In this document: positions 33,547 to 44,897 of the stretch, in pieces
Position numbering within the stretch: the first letter of the stretch is position 1
Layout: every line of letters begins with the position of its first letter
NCBI GenBank assembly: GCA_020744225.1
Contig: JAGMWG010000018.1
Coordinates: 1,116,001 to 1,180,000, forward strand
Origin: Paraphoma chrysanthemicola
Taxonomy: Eukaryota; Ascomycota; Dothideomycetes; Pleosporales; Phaeosphaeriaceae
Direction of reading: 5' to 3'
Length of the DNA stretch: 64,000 nucleotides
The notes under the pieces: generated by a model
Seen by the model: the letters and a program-made list of their open reading frames with translations, nothing else
What the model was told of the DNA's origin: nothing
Databases searched by the model: none
Translations under genes and position numbers: made by a program

Positions 33547-35388
33547 ATGGTAAGCATGTTCAGTTATGTTGTTGATTGTGCTTTTGATGTCTAACTGCCT
33601 CAGAGTGATGCCTACCAATATAAAAGACTCGAGGCACATGATTCTTTTCGGCTGCTGAAGATCAGTACGACGAGTAGTGGCACAAGCAGTAGCCTCGAGT
33701 ACCACTATTCCCTCATTCACACAACACTTAATGACGCACCAACGTACGAAACACTTTCGTACGTCTGGGGTACGACCAAGCAAGATGTATATCTCACCTT
33801 GGTGGACAGAAGTTCACTTCTTATCACTGATACCCTCGCCGATATATTGCCCAGGATCGCTCATCATTGCGACACGGAGTACATTTGGATCGATCAAGTA
33901 TGCATCGATCAACAGAATCTTGAGGAACGAGGCCATCAGGTATCGGTGATGGGGAGTATATACTTCAATTGTGCGCAAGTAATCGTCTGGCTTGACGTAG
34001 CAGGCACGACGGGTCCAGAAACTCGGATGATCTTGGAAAAATGTTCATTCGATATGTCCATACTGCCACCAGACTTGACACAACTGAAAGCTCACCTCCG
34101 TTCCATCAAATACATGTCAACACGCTTCGATGACGCCTTGTATGAGTTGTACCGGGTTCTTGCTTGTGCATGGTTTTCAAGAGCATGGGTATTCCAGGAG
34201 GTCGTTCTTGCCCCCATTTCCAAAGCCGTCATCTCATGGCCATTCCCCCGCGAAGAGAGCGTCACTTCGCTATTCGAACTCTATTGGATTATCAATTTGG
34301 TTCTGAACACATGTGATTTTATCTTCAAGGACCATACCGAACGACACATGGTGGAAACACGCAGACACATCTTGGACGAAATGTACCGCCAATGGTCACA
34401 ACGACATTTGGTCCAGGAAGCTACCGACAGAATTTCCCTTGCTCGACTGCTTTCAGCTGTCACGTCGGACGCGAAAACCTCTCTCGAACTTGATAGGCTT
34501 TACGCCTTCTTTGGATTGAACAGTCAGCCAAGTATCGTCCTTCGGCCAGACTACAAACTCACTTTTGAGCAAGCCTTGATAATAACAGTCACAGACATCA
34601 TCAAGGGCACACTAAGACTTGATATATTCAGGTTTATACGTGGTGGATGGAGAGGACCTTCGTGGGTGCCCGACTTTGGGCGAGAACAGCAAGTTGTGCC
34701 ATTCAGGCCAACATCAGCGAAAGTCAAGATCCAACTGGTACCAAAACCATACCTCAAAGCCGAAAGTGGTGTCATATACCTTTGGACTGGATGTTGTGAT
34801 ACAAAATCCCTCCGCGTCCATGGTAAGATTGTCGATACAATCGGCGACTACATACCTTGGCTGGGCTTCTTAGACAGTGCCTCTAGCTTGAAGGCTTCGG
34901 TCCAGTCCATAATCACCCATATCGACGCGGTGCCCACTGATCATCTCAGGGCATTGGGCTGTATGGAACAAAGAGTCTTATCCGCATTGAACGTTGGCGG
35001 CTGGTGCGATAACACATCTGATATCCTTCCTGCTAGTAGTGGAGCTAGCCCCGACATCGAGCAGGAAAATGGAGACAAGACTGTGACCATGACGAACCGA
35101 AGACATTGGGACAAGCTGGAAATTGAATCAATTGATAGGACAATGCTCAATCGGCAACTTTACACCACTCAGCAAGGTCTCTTTGCCACCGGGACTGTTC
35201 TCAAGAAGGGCGACATTATATGCATAATACACGGTTGTTCACATTCTGTGGCCCTAAGACGCACGCAGAAGGATAAAAGTAAACACTTAGTGCTTGGCAC
35301 ATGCTACCTAGAAGGCTGGATGGATCCATGGGCGAACGGCAAGATCTACTGGGCGGAAGATGAAGCGGACGAATTTGTACTGGTTTGA
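33547..35388 (+). CDS. HET-domain protein (heterokaryon incompatibility-like)
   Basis: Proposed exons are 33547..33549 (the ATG alone) and 33604..35388, giving 595 aa. Reason: the HET domain is open upstream of 33604 but has no in-frame ATG before it. ATG is followed directly by GTAAGC, and CTAAC plus CCTCAG ends the 54-bp intron in phase 0. The protein then begins MSDAYQYKRLEAHDSFRLLK. HET landmarks: YETLSYVWG (49-57), IWIDQVCIDQQN (95-106), then the SxMxxIY-like MGSIYFNCAQVIVWL, and LDRLYAFFGL further on. Known of the family: HET proteins trigger programmed cell death after fusion of unlike hyphae or as NLR effector domains. This one has no visible NACHT, WD or ankyrin part, so it is a stand-alone HET protein. 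The partner and function are unknown. Confidence 0.88.
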
Positions 35389-35739
35389 GCGTGTCCAAGC
35401 TTGCTCAGCTTCAACGCATTGGTTCAGGATATCTCACTCCAAAACACACTGAAGCCTCGAACAAAGGAATTCCGTCACTTGAAGCTATCCTCGTCAGCAG
35501 GTATCAGTATGGCCATTCGACTCTCTATTGGGAGTGCTTTCAAGATACCTGCGCACCTCGCTGCTGCCGCTTCACAGCTTCCGGCAGCGAACGGTACATG
35601 CGCAAAACCCCCCGTTCACGCCCAATCACTCTCAGTCATCGCAAAACCAGCAAAATATCATCATTGAAGATATCTTTCCGTCAAGAACTCGCCATCTCCA
35701 TCAATTGTGTCCATCCTTCCCAAGGACCACTGCACGAAA
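35389..35739. other. convergent intergenic region
   Basis: The 3' flanks of the HET gene (plus) and P450 gene (minus) face each other. Plus-strand open frames crossing this stretch run antisense into the P450 and are not supported. Confidence 0.5.
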
Positions 35740-37474
35740 TCACGTCCTCCTCACAAACACCAACTCCACATCTCCCGGCCTCACTAAATGCACACTAACA
35801 TTAAACTTCTTATCCGCCAACACATCCAACGCCCTCATCTTCGCTTCCTCCTCACCCACGCTCTCAATCTTCACGATGTCGACTCGCCAGTCTGCCACTA
35901 TGCGCGCAAGCACAGCCACAAATTCCACTTGGCTGAACTTCTTGCCTGGACAAACACGCGCGCCCAGACTCCACGGCGCGAACAATACGCCTTCAGGGAC
36001 GCGGAGAGTCTCTTCACCAGTTGAAGATGTGGCGATGAAGCGCTTGGGATTGAAAGAAAGTGGATCCGGGCCCCAGCGAGGTGAGAGGTGTGCGCCGTAT
36101 ATGTTGAAGCCGACGCGTGTGTCTGTGGAGATGGGAACGGTATGCTGGCCTGTGGGCGTGCTGATTGTGATTTGAGCGGGGATGGTTGGGGATTTGATCA
36201 TCCTATCGTGATTAGCATGCGGAACATATGTGAGATAGACGAGGAGCTTACATTGGTGGATGAGATGCGAGGCGGAGAGTCTCGTACATGACTGCCAGAC
36301 AGCGCACTAGGCTTGGATATGTTGTCGTGTAGTCTGGTAGCTTCCCAGGATTGAAAGCATGCTTGATCTCATCGAATAACCAGTCTTGATATTCAGGATG
36401 AGCCGCGAGATATGGTATCGCGAAGGTCAGTGTACCGGACGTGGTTTCGTAGCCAGCCAGGTTGAACGCGAAAATGTTACCATATAGCTCCGAGTCGGTG
36501 AGGTACGAAGGTCGTGTGCCTGTTTTCGTCGACTCAGATTTGTCGGCCTCATTCGCTTGAATCATTGCCTCAAGAAGACTTCTCGAACGCGCTGGAGTAT
36601 CAGACGACGTCTTCGCTTGCGCAGTCGCTTTGTGCCGCAGGACCGATTCCTCCATGTACAGCTTTAGCTCGCCATACGAGACCTTCAGCTTCCTCAACAC
36701 CTTCGGTAGAAACATGTCCGGCACCTTCAGCAACTGAAACACCACCGTCAGCAGAATATTCTGGAGTATGACCTCCAAGCACTCGAACAGTGTCTCTTGA
36801 TGTCCCTCCGGCACCTTTGTCATCTCTTCCCCGCGCGCCTGTCCAAATCCCACGATCATGATCACACTCATGGCGAGCCTATCGAATAGGTGCCGCATGT
36901 GTGCCATATCACCACCACTCTCCAACTCCATCTGGCCAGCCTCTCGCATCGTTTCTTCCCAGCAACGCTTGGTTGTCTGCTCATTGAACGCCTGCGCTGT
37001 GATCCGACGATGTCTCTTCCACTCCTCCCCCTGCGTCGAGCTCACATTCTGTCCATAGAACGCAAACAATTGTGATTGCACTTCTGGCATGCGCCACTCT
37101 CCTCGTTCTCTTACCCAACCCGCGCCATGCTTCCCACCATATACAGTCTCGATGACAGTAGATTCGGCGCTAACCAGTGTGTTCCCTATAGGTGAGCATA
37201 AGACGAAGTTCTCGCCGTACTTGAGCACGCTGGCGTTCAGGTCTTCGGTCGGCCATCCCATAGTGGAGTAGAGGTACCAATTTCCGAGACCGAAAGGAAG
37301 GCGACGAACCCAGGCGAAGAGAGGGCGGAGGGGCATCCACCAGAGGTCTTCGAAAGAGACGGGAAGGAGGATGATGGGGAGGCGGTACCGGCGGGCGACG
37401 ATGTAGTGACGCATCCATTGCACGAGCCGGTAGATGGCGACGAGCAGTAGCGGGAGGAACAGATAGTAAAGCAT
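35740..37474 (-). CDS. cytochrome P450 monooxygenase
   Basis: Two exons, 37474..36252 and 36202..35740, give 561 aa. The ATG at 37474 begins a membrane anchor (MLYYLFLPLLLVAIYRLVQW), and a longer upstream frame would put 60 unrelated residues before the anchor. The intron has donor GTAAGC and acceptor ATAG; the join falls just after the ExxR region. Landmarks: the I-helix AGYETT (340-345), the K-helix ExxR at Glu398-Arg401, and the heme loop with Cys492 in WSLGARVCPG. The usual Phe of FxxGxRxCxG is Trp here. The reaction is oxygen insertion using a reductase partner, on the ER membrane. The substrate is unknown; no biosynthetic core gene is adjacent, so a cluster role is not supported. Confidence 0.93.
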
Positions 37475-38544
37475 CGTGCTTGTTTGAGAGACGTGATAAT
37501 GGGATTGTGGCTCGCGAGTTCTTGTAGAGTTGAGGATCGGTTGGTTGTGTAAGGGTCGCCCTTGATATCGCTTGATCAGGTTGGATTCGGAATAAAGTTT
37601 GGCAATCCTGCAGCGCCGAGCGCTGAGCGCGAGTTGACCTGGTGCACAGGGCAAATGATTGGTTTGAGAAGTGGAAGGGTGAAGAAGCGACGCATCATGG
37701 CGGCGAGGAGCGGCAAGCGCGAAGGAAGAGTGAAGGCCTTGCCCCTACCAAAGCTACACCATCGCGCAACATGACGCAAACACTTACTCCCAATTGATCA
37801 TATCTCGCCGTGCTGATTACTGAAAGCCGCGCTTTACCTCTTCCACCCACCCAGAAACACTTCTCACCCTCTCACTTGGGCTCCACTCACCACCCGCCAA
37901 CGGACCCTTCACCAAGAACACCACCAAAAGAGCAAAAAGCACGCTCACCCCAACTTTTCAGTCAGAAGCGATGCGCGACGTAAACTCAGGGGTGTTTTCA
38001 ACCCCAGTCGAGTTTTCCGTTGCCCGTTGCCACCGGGGTGGTGGTGAACTCTGGCACATGTTTGGTGAGAAACATGCGGACTCGAACAGACGACCGCCGG
38101 GATCCATCGCATACTTATCGCATGCGGCGGACCACGAACCTGAATCAGGTGGTGGTCGTGGGTAAGATTAGAAGATTTAGGAAGTTTGGGATATATGTAG
38201 GGCGAGAGATTGGGTGGTGGAGGGGAGAATGTAATTTTAGAGGTGAGTGCGTATGTGTGGGTGTGCTGTGGGTGAGAGAAGGGTGTGCGGCGTTGAAGTT
38301 GCGGACTGTGAATATTGATGTTGTAGTGAAAGAGAGATGATATTGAGAGAGATGACAGACATAGTTTCCGCAGCTCGAAGAAACTGTAATTCAAGTTTGA
38401 GCGGGACGAACACAAGAGCTTAGAGCTGGACACATCAGAGCGAGAGCCGTAAGAAATAGCATGGAGGAAACGCAGAGGTTGAAGAAGAATGAAAACGGTC
38501 TCGAGGATGCTACGAAGTGCAATGTGAGGATCGTGTCTTTGCCT
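37475..38544. other. intergenic, P450 promoter and downstream of CofD-like gene
   Basis: No supported gene. A minus-strand frame of 162 codons at 37945-38433 is Ser/His/Pro-rich and has no motif. The C/T-rich strand composition near 37.8-38.3 kb explains it. Confidence 0.5.
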
Positions 38545-40253
38545 TTACCTCACCGGCACCTCCAACGTATTGCGCCTACTCGGTGCCCTTGGATCCCTCC
38601 CTTTGCCCATGGTGACCTCAAGCGCCTGTATCAAACCTCTCTCATCGTATCGTACAAAGTTCTCTCCTTCGTTTTTCCTGCCATAGACACGTATCGCCTC
38701 GATACCAAGGCTCTTGAGCTCTTCCTTGTCAACGGCGGGGGTGCCCGGTCCTTGCAGATGAATGAGATGCGTGACGTAGCTGCGATACTTTGTTCTCTCT
38801 ACTGGCCTAGCATTGCCTTTGGATTCTTCGCCTGCTTTCACGATGGCGGCTACGAAGTCGACAGCGCTGTAAGGATCTGTTGACGGCCCCGTTTCGCGGT
38901 CAATGGTCGAGTTCAAGATCAAGATTTTGTAGCGGATCGCAGGATTGTCTATGGCTTGACCAATGCCTTTCAGAACAAGTGACGGCACGATCGAAGTGTA
39001 CAGCGACCCGATGCTGTACACAATAGCTTGCGCGTCTTTAAGCGCATTAAGCACCATTGGGTTTGCGGCGAGGCGGATCTCTTGACCGTAGGGATTGATG
39101 TACCAGAGACGTTCGATGCGCGCTGGTAATTCTTCCTCATCGGCTTTGGAGAAGGTGATGTATTGCTTTCGCAGCGTGGGTAGAGATCCGGGCCAGTTTG
39201 CGTCTTCTATGCGGTCGTGCTCTTCCACCTCATCGGACTCAGAGGGCGCGCCGGCAAACTCGAGTGCTGTGGATATAGAAGGATGTGAAATAGAGTTCTG
39301 GCCAGTGATGACATCGCCGTTCGCAAGGCCAACGGATATGTGATGTGTGAAGTTGGTGTTGATGGCGGGCAGTACTGAAGTATGACTGGGGACTGAGCAG
39401 ATGCTAGAGAGAAGATAGATGGCGGATTCGAAAGAGCCGGTGAACAGGCGTGCACTGATAGATTTAGTAATACATCCTCAGAGGATTTAGCTGAACTGAT
39501 GATAGCGCAAGGGATAATGTAGCCTTGTGAACCGTTGCTACTTCCGCAATGCTGCCGGATAGGCGACAACAAGGCAGAGGAATGAAGGGCATAGAAGCAC
39601 CTACCCAGTCAAGAAGAAATTGCCAATACTGGCACCTGTAAAGTCGAAGCTGGATGAGGGGCGTCTTCGCTTGACGATCTCAAAAGCAACCAGATTGAGA
39701 ATGGATCGGATGAGTTCTCTCTTCGCGGTTGAGATGTTGTCCCAGAGAGCATGTTCCGCCTCAACAATTTGAAGCCATTCTTGCCTTGCGGAGGTCCGCT
39801 CTTTCGGTAATCGGTGATTAAAAAATGCTTTGATGGCTGCCTTTTCGCTTTCATCGTTATCGGGGTCGTCTGGGATGAGACGCACGAGACGACCTAGGAA
39901 GAGTCAACACCAATCCAGCTGAAGTCTTGCCGATTGATACACACTTCGCACATCACCAATACCTGAAATAAGTCAGTAATATTCTGAATCGCTTCTTTGT
40001 GTCTTATACCTGGTCCGCCGAAGACTCTAATCAGCTCCGATGAGCTGCCGCCATTATCACTGATAGGGATGACATAGCTCAACGGGCACTTTTTATCTTC
40101 TCTCACAGTCTTGAAGACGTCTACAAGATTATTTGCAGCACTTCCGCCGGAGAATACCACGATCCCTTTTGCTTTATAGCCGCTGCTGCCCATGTGCACG
40201 GGTGTAGATTGGCCGCTGTTGAGTGTGAGGAAAGCCTCGGTTTGAGCAGACAT
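38545..40253 (-). CDS. CofD/YvcK-family (UPF0052) protein
   Basis: Four exons, 40253..40010, 39962..39945 (18 nt), 39893..39605 and 39454..38545, give 486 aa. The microexon encodes GIGDVR and restores the conserved run FGGPGIGDVRSRLVRLIPD. Without it the frame stops soon after VFGGPG. Donors are GTATAA, GTGTGT and GTAGGT; acceptors are TTTCAG, TCCTAG and TATCAG. Motifs: VVFSGGSAANNLVDVF and IPISDNGGSSSELIR (nucleotide or phosphate-binding loops of the CofD fold), GASIGNFFLTGARLF, and AQAIVYSIGSLYTSIVPSL. In bacteria CofD transfers a lactyl-phosphate group to F420 precursors, and YvcK binds UDP-sugars and controls carbon flow and cell shape. The fungal role is unknown. The family fit is strong; function is not assigned. 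Confidence 0.88.
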
Positions 40254-40812
40254 GATGACGTGGAGTAATTAGTGGAGGAAAGCGGAGGAATGAGGAATAT
40301 TGACCACGAGGGTCGCGGCGAGGCTTTATCACGACATGATGATAGCAGTGACAGAGTGTTATGTTCGCACGTGAGGGCGAGGCTGCCCTGTTCTTTCACG
40401 AGCGCCAAAATCCAAAATAGCTAGGGCAAGAGTCATGCACTAAGCCTTCCTAATCTGTTAGGGTGGCATACGACGTCGTATTGCGCGCTGTCGCAATATC
40501 TCGCATTCTAGTCACGAATCGGGACAAAGGCAAGAGGTAACTTGTAACTAATTTTTTGGTTTTGCGAGGTTTGTACATTGCGAGTCCTCAGCTCAGATAA
40601 GATCATGAAGTAGTCAATGCGCGCTGTAGACCTCCAGCCTCCGCCTCCATGTCACGATATGGCCGTCTCCGCTAGCTCTCCAAACCATCAACACTTTTGT
40701 GTGGCTGCTCGCTCCTTGTATGCGCGGACGGAACTCGCATCCCACGTCTTTGACGAGTCTTCTGTGTCGTGCTGCCACTGCCTGCTATCGCTGCCACAGT
40801 GTCCAAGTGAAG
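40254..40812. other. intergenic
   Basis: It lies upstream of the CofD-like gene and downstream of the small mitochondrial-type gene. No gene is seen; the plus-strand frame at 40617-40928 overlaps a minus-strand coding exon and is not supported. Confidence 0.5.
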
Positions 40813-41137
40813 CTATGACTGCTCCGCGGCTGCGGCCTCTTCACGCTCCTTCCTCCGCGCTCGCTTCTCGAGCAATTGGTCTCGTCGGTCGGCCAGGAGC
40901 CTGTATTGCCGGTGCTCAACGCCCATGAGCCAGTAGCCGAAGCTGCCACCAATGCCGGCGTAGACGGGGTACACCCAAAGAGATTCCCTGTTAAAGAGCG
41001 GGCGCATTTCGATGCCGAGCTGCCATAGTCGTGCGGCGATGCCTGTGAAGCAATTGCTGTTAGCAAGCAGTCTGGCGGTGTGTGCAGGCGGAGAGATACG
41101 CACCGAGACCGCTCCAGAAGAGGACCTTGTGAACCAT
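40813..41137 (-). CDS. small membrane protein, probable complex I accessory subunit
   Basis: Two exons, 41137..41104 and 41042..40813, give 87 aa. The intron has donor GTGCGT and acceptor TCACAG and the join reads FWSGLGIAARLWQLGIE. There is one hydrophobic segment (SLWVYPVYAGIGGSFGYWLMGV) followed by a highly charged helix (DRRDQLLEKRARRKEREEAA). The size and plan match small single-pass subunits of mitochondrial NADH:ubiquinone oxidoreductase (NDUFB-type), and I recall similar fungal proteins annotated so. The exact subunit cannot be fixed from sequence reading alone. It is head-to-head with the Shg1-domain gene, with 449 bp between the starts. Confidence 0.6.
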
Positions 41138-41382
41138 TGTGGAGTTGGCCGACCGTGTGTATTTGTGTATTAGGCGGGAGTACGGGTCGACGACAGGCAG
41201 GAATGCAGTGAGTGGACTGGTGCCGTGGAGTCGCGTTCTCGTTGTTCGACGTCGAGCCGGGATGCGGGTTGCGAAGGTCCGCCGTGCCAAGCCGTGGGTC
41301 GTGCGGAAAGTGCAGCCGACGTCGTACCTTGCGTCCAGCGCAATCGTGCATCATTCCCATGACGCATTCGGCAGCAATGATT

Positions 41383-41406
41383 CCCATGCCCATGCCCATG
41401 CCCATG
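41383..41406. repeat. (CCCATG)x4 hexanucleotide repeat in a divergent promoter
   Basis: Four perfect CCCATG units sit between the small membrane-protein gene and the Shg1-domain gene, about 180 bp before the latter's ATG. Each unit brings an ATG on the plus strand and CAT on the other. Confidence 0.9.
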
Positions 41407-41586
41407 CACCTTCACTCACTCGCTCGCTCATAGTGGGCTCCCGCAGTGGACCCGCTTTATCAGTGTATTTGTGGCCCTGTCCTGCCCGAGGTCGCTGTCT
41501 CCGCAGTCGCATCCCCGTCCCCTGCTTCGCTGGCTCTAACGTCTGTCACCAACTATCCCTTCAATCGATCCAGCACCCCAGCAACC

Positions 41587-43774
41587 ATGGCGGAGGTTAG
41601 TCGCAAGCGCGCACTTGAGGGCGATGGTCCGCAGCACATGCGCAAGAAGTTGCGCCCATCAGAATTGCCCTTGTCGCAATCCAAGCGGTCGGCCATAGAT
41701 AATTTAGTTCACACGTTTCGCAAGAAGGGCCACTATGACAGCATCCGTAAAGAGCTTCTGGCACAGTATGAAGCGAGTGTATGTATTCTGCCACCACCGT
41801 CCAGCCATACGCTAACAACTACCCTCATAGCCCGCCAAAGACGACCTCTTGACCGCCCTCAAGGACTTGGTCGAGAACGAGACCGACCGCAACCCTTCAC
41901 TACTAGCCAAGGATCCTCGCATGGCAACCACGCTCATTGAGGGCGCTGGTGAGCGCATCAACATCTATGGCAACATCATGAACACCGTCGGTGAACTGCT
42001 CGACAAGCTCATCAAGGACCAAGGCCTGCCGAAAATGCGAGAATACAGGGTCCTCGAGATTGGCGCAGAAGCAGCGGCGGAAGAGGAAGCACGGGGAAGC
42101 AAGACAGACGAAGAGTGGGCACAGGAGGCAGAGCTCCGGCGACAGGAGCGAGAAGCCATCCGAGAAAGGGAGCTCGAAAAGGAGCGCCAAATAGAGAGAG
42201 AGGAACGAGCCAAGAAGGAAGAGCGCAAGCGACGGGAAAAGGAGCAAGAGGAAGAGCGTGAGAGACTGCGAAAGGAAGAGAAGGAGCGCCGTCGCAAGGA
42301 ACGTGAGGAGCGCGACCGACAAGACGAAGAACGCCGTCGAAAGGAACGAGAACGCATTGACAAAGAGAGAGAGGAGGCGCGGGAGCGGCGAAAGAAGGAA
42401 GACGAAGAGCACGAAAAGACTCGCAAAGAGCGTCTCGAGCGGATCCGCAAAGAGGACGAGGAAAGAGCCCGGCGCATACAAGAAGAACTCGACCGTAGCC
42501 GAGGTGGGCGATACAGAAGTCGCCGCGACCGTAGCAGGACTCCTGTGCGAGAGCGATCACGGGATCGTGCTCGCGTGCGCGATCGCAGTCGGCGCAGGAG
42601 CAGGACAAGGAGCAGAACGAGGTCGCGCGAGCGCACCAAGGACGTCAAGCCTGAAGATATCAAGGTGGACGATGACCTCGCATTGCAGCTTCTGCTCCAA
42701 GAAAGCGAACAGATGAAAAAGTCGCGACAACGCCCCGCGCTTGAACGCTCAGAGTCCCTAGAGCCTCCAATGCGCAAAGCACACCCGCCGAAGTCCCTTG
42801 TCCCAAGAGATCCGGTTGCTGTTCGGCTTACCAAACTTGAAGGCAAATCCTCTCCTGCACTTCGATCACCTAGCAAAGAGCCTGCTACTCCTGCCGCAGA
42901 CAGTGACGTTCCTATGGAGGATGCTGCACCGATCGACAAGCCGCACGAAACTCTAGCAAAGTCTCGGTGGGACACTGCGCCTCCGCTGCCGTCTAAAGGT
43001 GGCCGCACACGATCACCAAGTGTTGCGCACAGCGCGAGCATGAGAGATCGCAGCAAGTCCCGATCGCTGTCCCGTGGAACTCGCAATGACAGGCGAGCTT
43101 CTCGCGTAGAAGATGACCGTCGGTCCCGCAGAGACGACGACAGACACTCGTACAGACCGCGAGACGACCGGGATGACAAGCGCTCGCGCCGCGGCAGTCG
43201 AAGTCGCTCTCGAGAAACTCATGCCAGTCGCCGCAAGTCACGCTACGATTCTCGTAGCCCATCGCCAAAGGACCGCGACAACGAGCGTCGCCGCGATCGC
43301 ACCCGCTCTCCACCTCGGGGAGGCCGCCGCGGTCGTGGGCGTACTCCGCCTGCCCGTCGTCGCCGTCACTCGCGCTCAAGAAGCCCTGACGGCATCGACA
43401 GGTATGTTCCTGGGGGAGGTGCCGCCGTCGCTGCAGCTGCGACTCCAGCCAGCACAACCAGTCGCAAGCGCGAAGATAGTCGAGACCGCAAGCGCGACGA
43501 CAGTCGGCCACGCAAACGCAACGACAGCCGCGATCGGCCCAGGAGCTATCGATCCAGAGACTATGACCGCTGGGAGGGCGGAAGGTCCCGGGGTACTCGT
43601 TTTGACGAGTCGGATCGCTACATTCCCGGCGGAGGCGGTGATGACAAGGAACCTGATAAGAAGACGAGGGAGCGAAGTAGAAGTCGTGACAGGGATAGGG
43701 GAAGAGATGACCGTGATAGGAGAAGGCGTGCACGTAGTCGGACACGCAGTCGGAGTTGTACTCGAAGGCGCTGA
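41587..43774 (+). CDS. Shg1-domain (COMPASS-like) protein with long RS-rich tail
   Basis: Two exons, 41587..41778 and 41831..43774, give 711 aa. The intron is in phase 0 (donor GTATGT, acceptor CATAG) and the join reads LLAQYEASPAKDDLLTAL. Residues about 30-125 form the Shg1/BOD1-type domain (AIDNLVHTFRKKGHYDSIRK; TTLIEGAGERINIYGNIMN). In budding yeast Shg1 is a small subunit of the Set1/COMPASS histone H3K4 methyltransferase. Residues about 150-300 are a Glu/Arg/Lys coiled coil (RQEREAIRERELEKERQIER). The rest is RS/RD-rich like splicing regulators, with two DRY[VI]PGGG motifs near 530 and 680. The long tail is typical of filamentous fungi in my recollection, not of yeast. A nuclear role is inferred. 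Antisense frames up to 404 codons are shadows of the RS repeats. Confidence 0.85.
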
Positions 43775-44897
43775 GAAGGAATGGGGTTGAACTTTGAATG
43801 AATGTATTACTAGGCGCTGTGCTGAACACGTGCTCGAGTTGACTGGCACCAGCTATAATTAATTGTTGACGGGGACTGAAGAAGTGTCAAACCGAAATGT
43901 ACAGTAGTTCATGTCATCCGTGAGCCTTTCCTCTATGATTCGCTGAATCCGTTTCACGCTTTTAATCCTACACTTCAGGTTTCCCTCTCGCACCTGCTCA
44001 ATCAGACGATTGACAAGCCCTAGGCTCGAACGGTATCGAGTACTAATTCTACTCAGAGTAACGATACAACGCCAATGTCTCGCGAACAGTCACAGAATTC
44101 CCTCCTTCATCAAGACACTCCTAATCAATTCTCTTCTCTCGATTTTTCATCTTCTTCCTTACGCTCTGCTTTTATTTTCTTCATCTTCCTTTCCCACCCC
44201 AGATCTCGCCGTCACGACATCATCCATCTTCCTACTCCTCGTTATCCACAACGGTTTCCTGATACTTGCTCCCCTTCACACGCCAGACGTCTTTTATCCC
44301 AAGGAAATGTACTTTTTGGCTCTTGACGTTGATTCTTTGGCGAGGTCGCGGGGTGTGAGGATGGGGTTTCGCAACAAAGAGGCAGAGCGGGAGAGTTGAC
44401 GTGAATGTACAGATTTCGCGGCTTGTGGTGGGAGGCGTGGGAGTGGTTCATTGATCTGTTGAGCTGAGACTTTGTGGGGTTGCACTTATGGTTGCTGTTG
44501 ATGGTGAATTTGAGGGGGGAATCTTAGAGCTCTTGATGAAAGGCTGTCGCGGCGTGAAAGCTTGAAGTTGTGTGGCACGTGAATTTGGAATCAACGGCTT
44601 GATCATGGGGCTGCAATTCAGCTGGCACGTGCAACTCGATGCGCTGATTTATATACTCAAATTTGAAGTAAATCAGCCTGCATGAACCTAACGACATGGA
44701 ACCTACGTGCCAAAATCTACGCTGGGACATGAAATATTCCATTCTCAATAAATAAAGCTTTTAAACGACATGGAGGACTGAGTGTCGTTAGAGCCTTGGG
44801 ATAGTGCTAGGTATCTCGCTCTGCCCAAGGTCCTGAACCTCATCTAGCAATTGCAGTTGCTTGACACAGTCCTAGTCACTGCGTTCCATATCTAAGG
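43775..44897. other. intergenic
   Basis: The 3' flanks of the Shg1-domain gene (plus) and the membrane-protein gene (minus) converge here. A T/C-rich tract near 44.1-44.3 kb gives an open plus frame of 129 codons starting with no good context. I see no supported gene. Confidence 0.45.

Noticed and set aside
41965..43179. 404-codon minus-strand open frame
   Set aside because: It is the antisense of the RS/RE-rich repeats of the Shg1-domain gene; Arg/Ser codon bias on one strand removes stops on the other.
44040..44399. 129-codon plus frame in a T/C-rich tract
   Set aside because: Composition-driven; Ser/Leu/Phe-rich translation without motif, between two convergent 3' ends.
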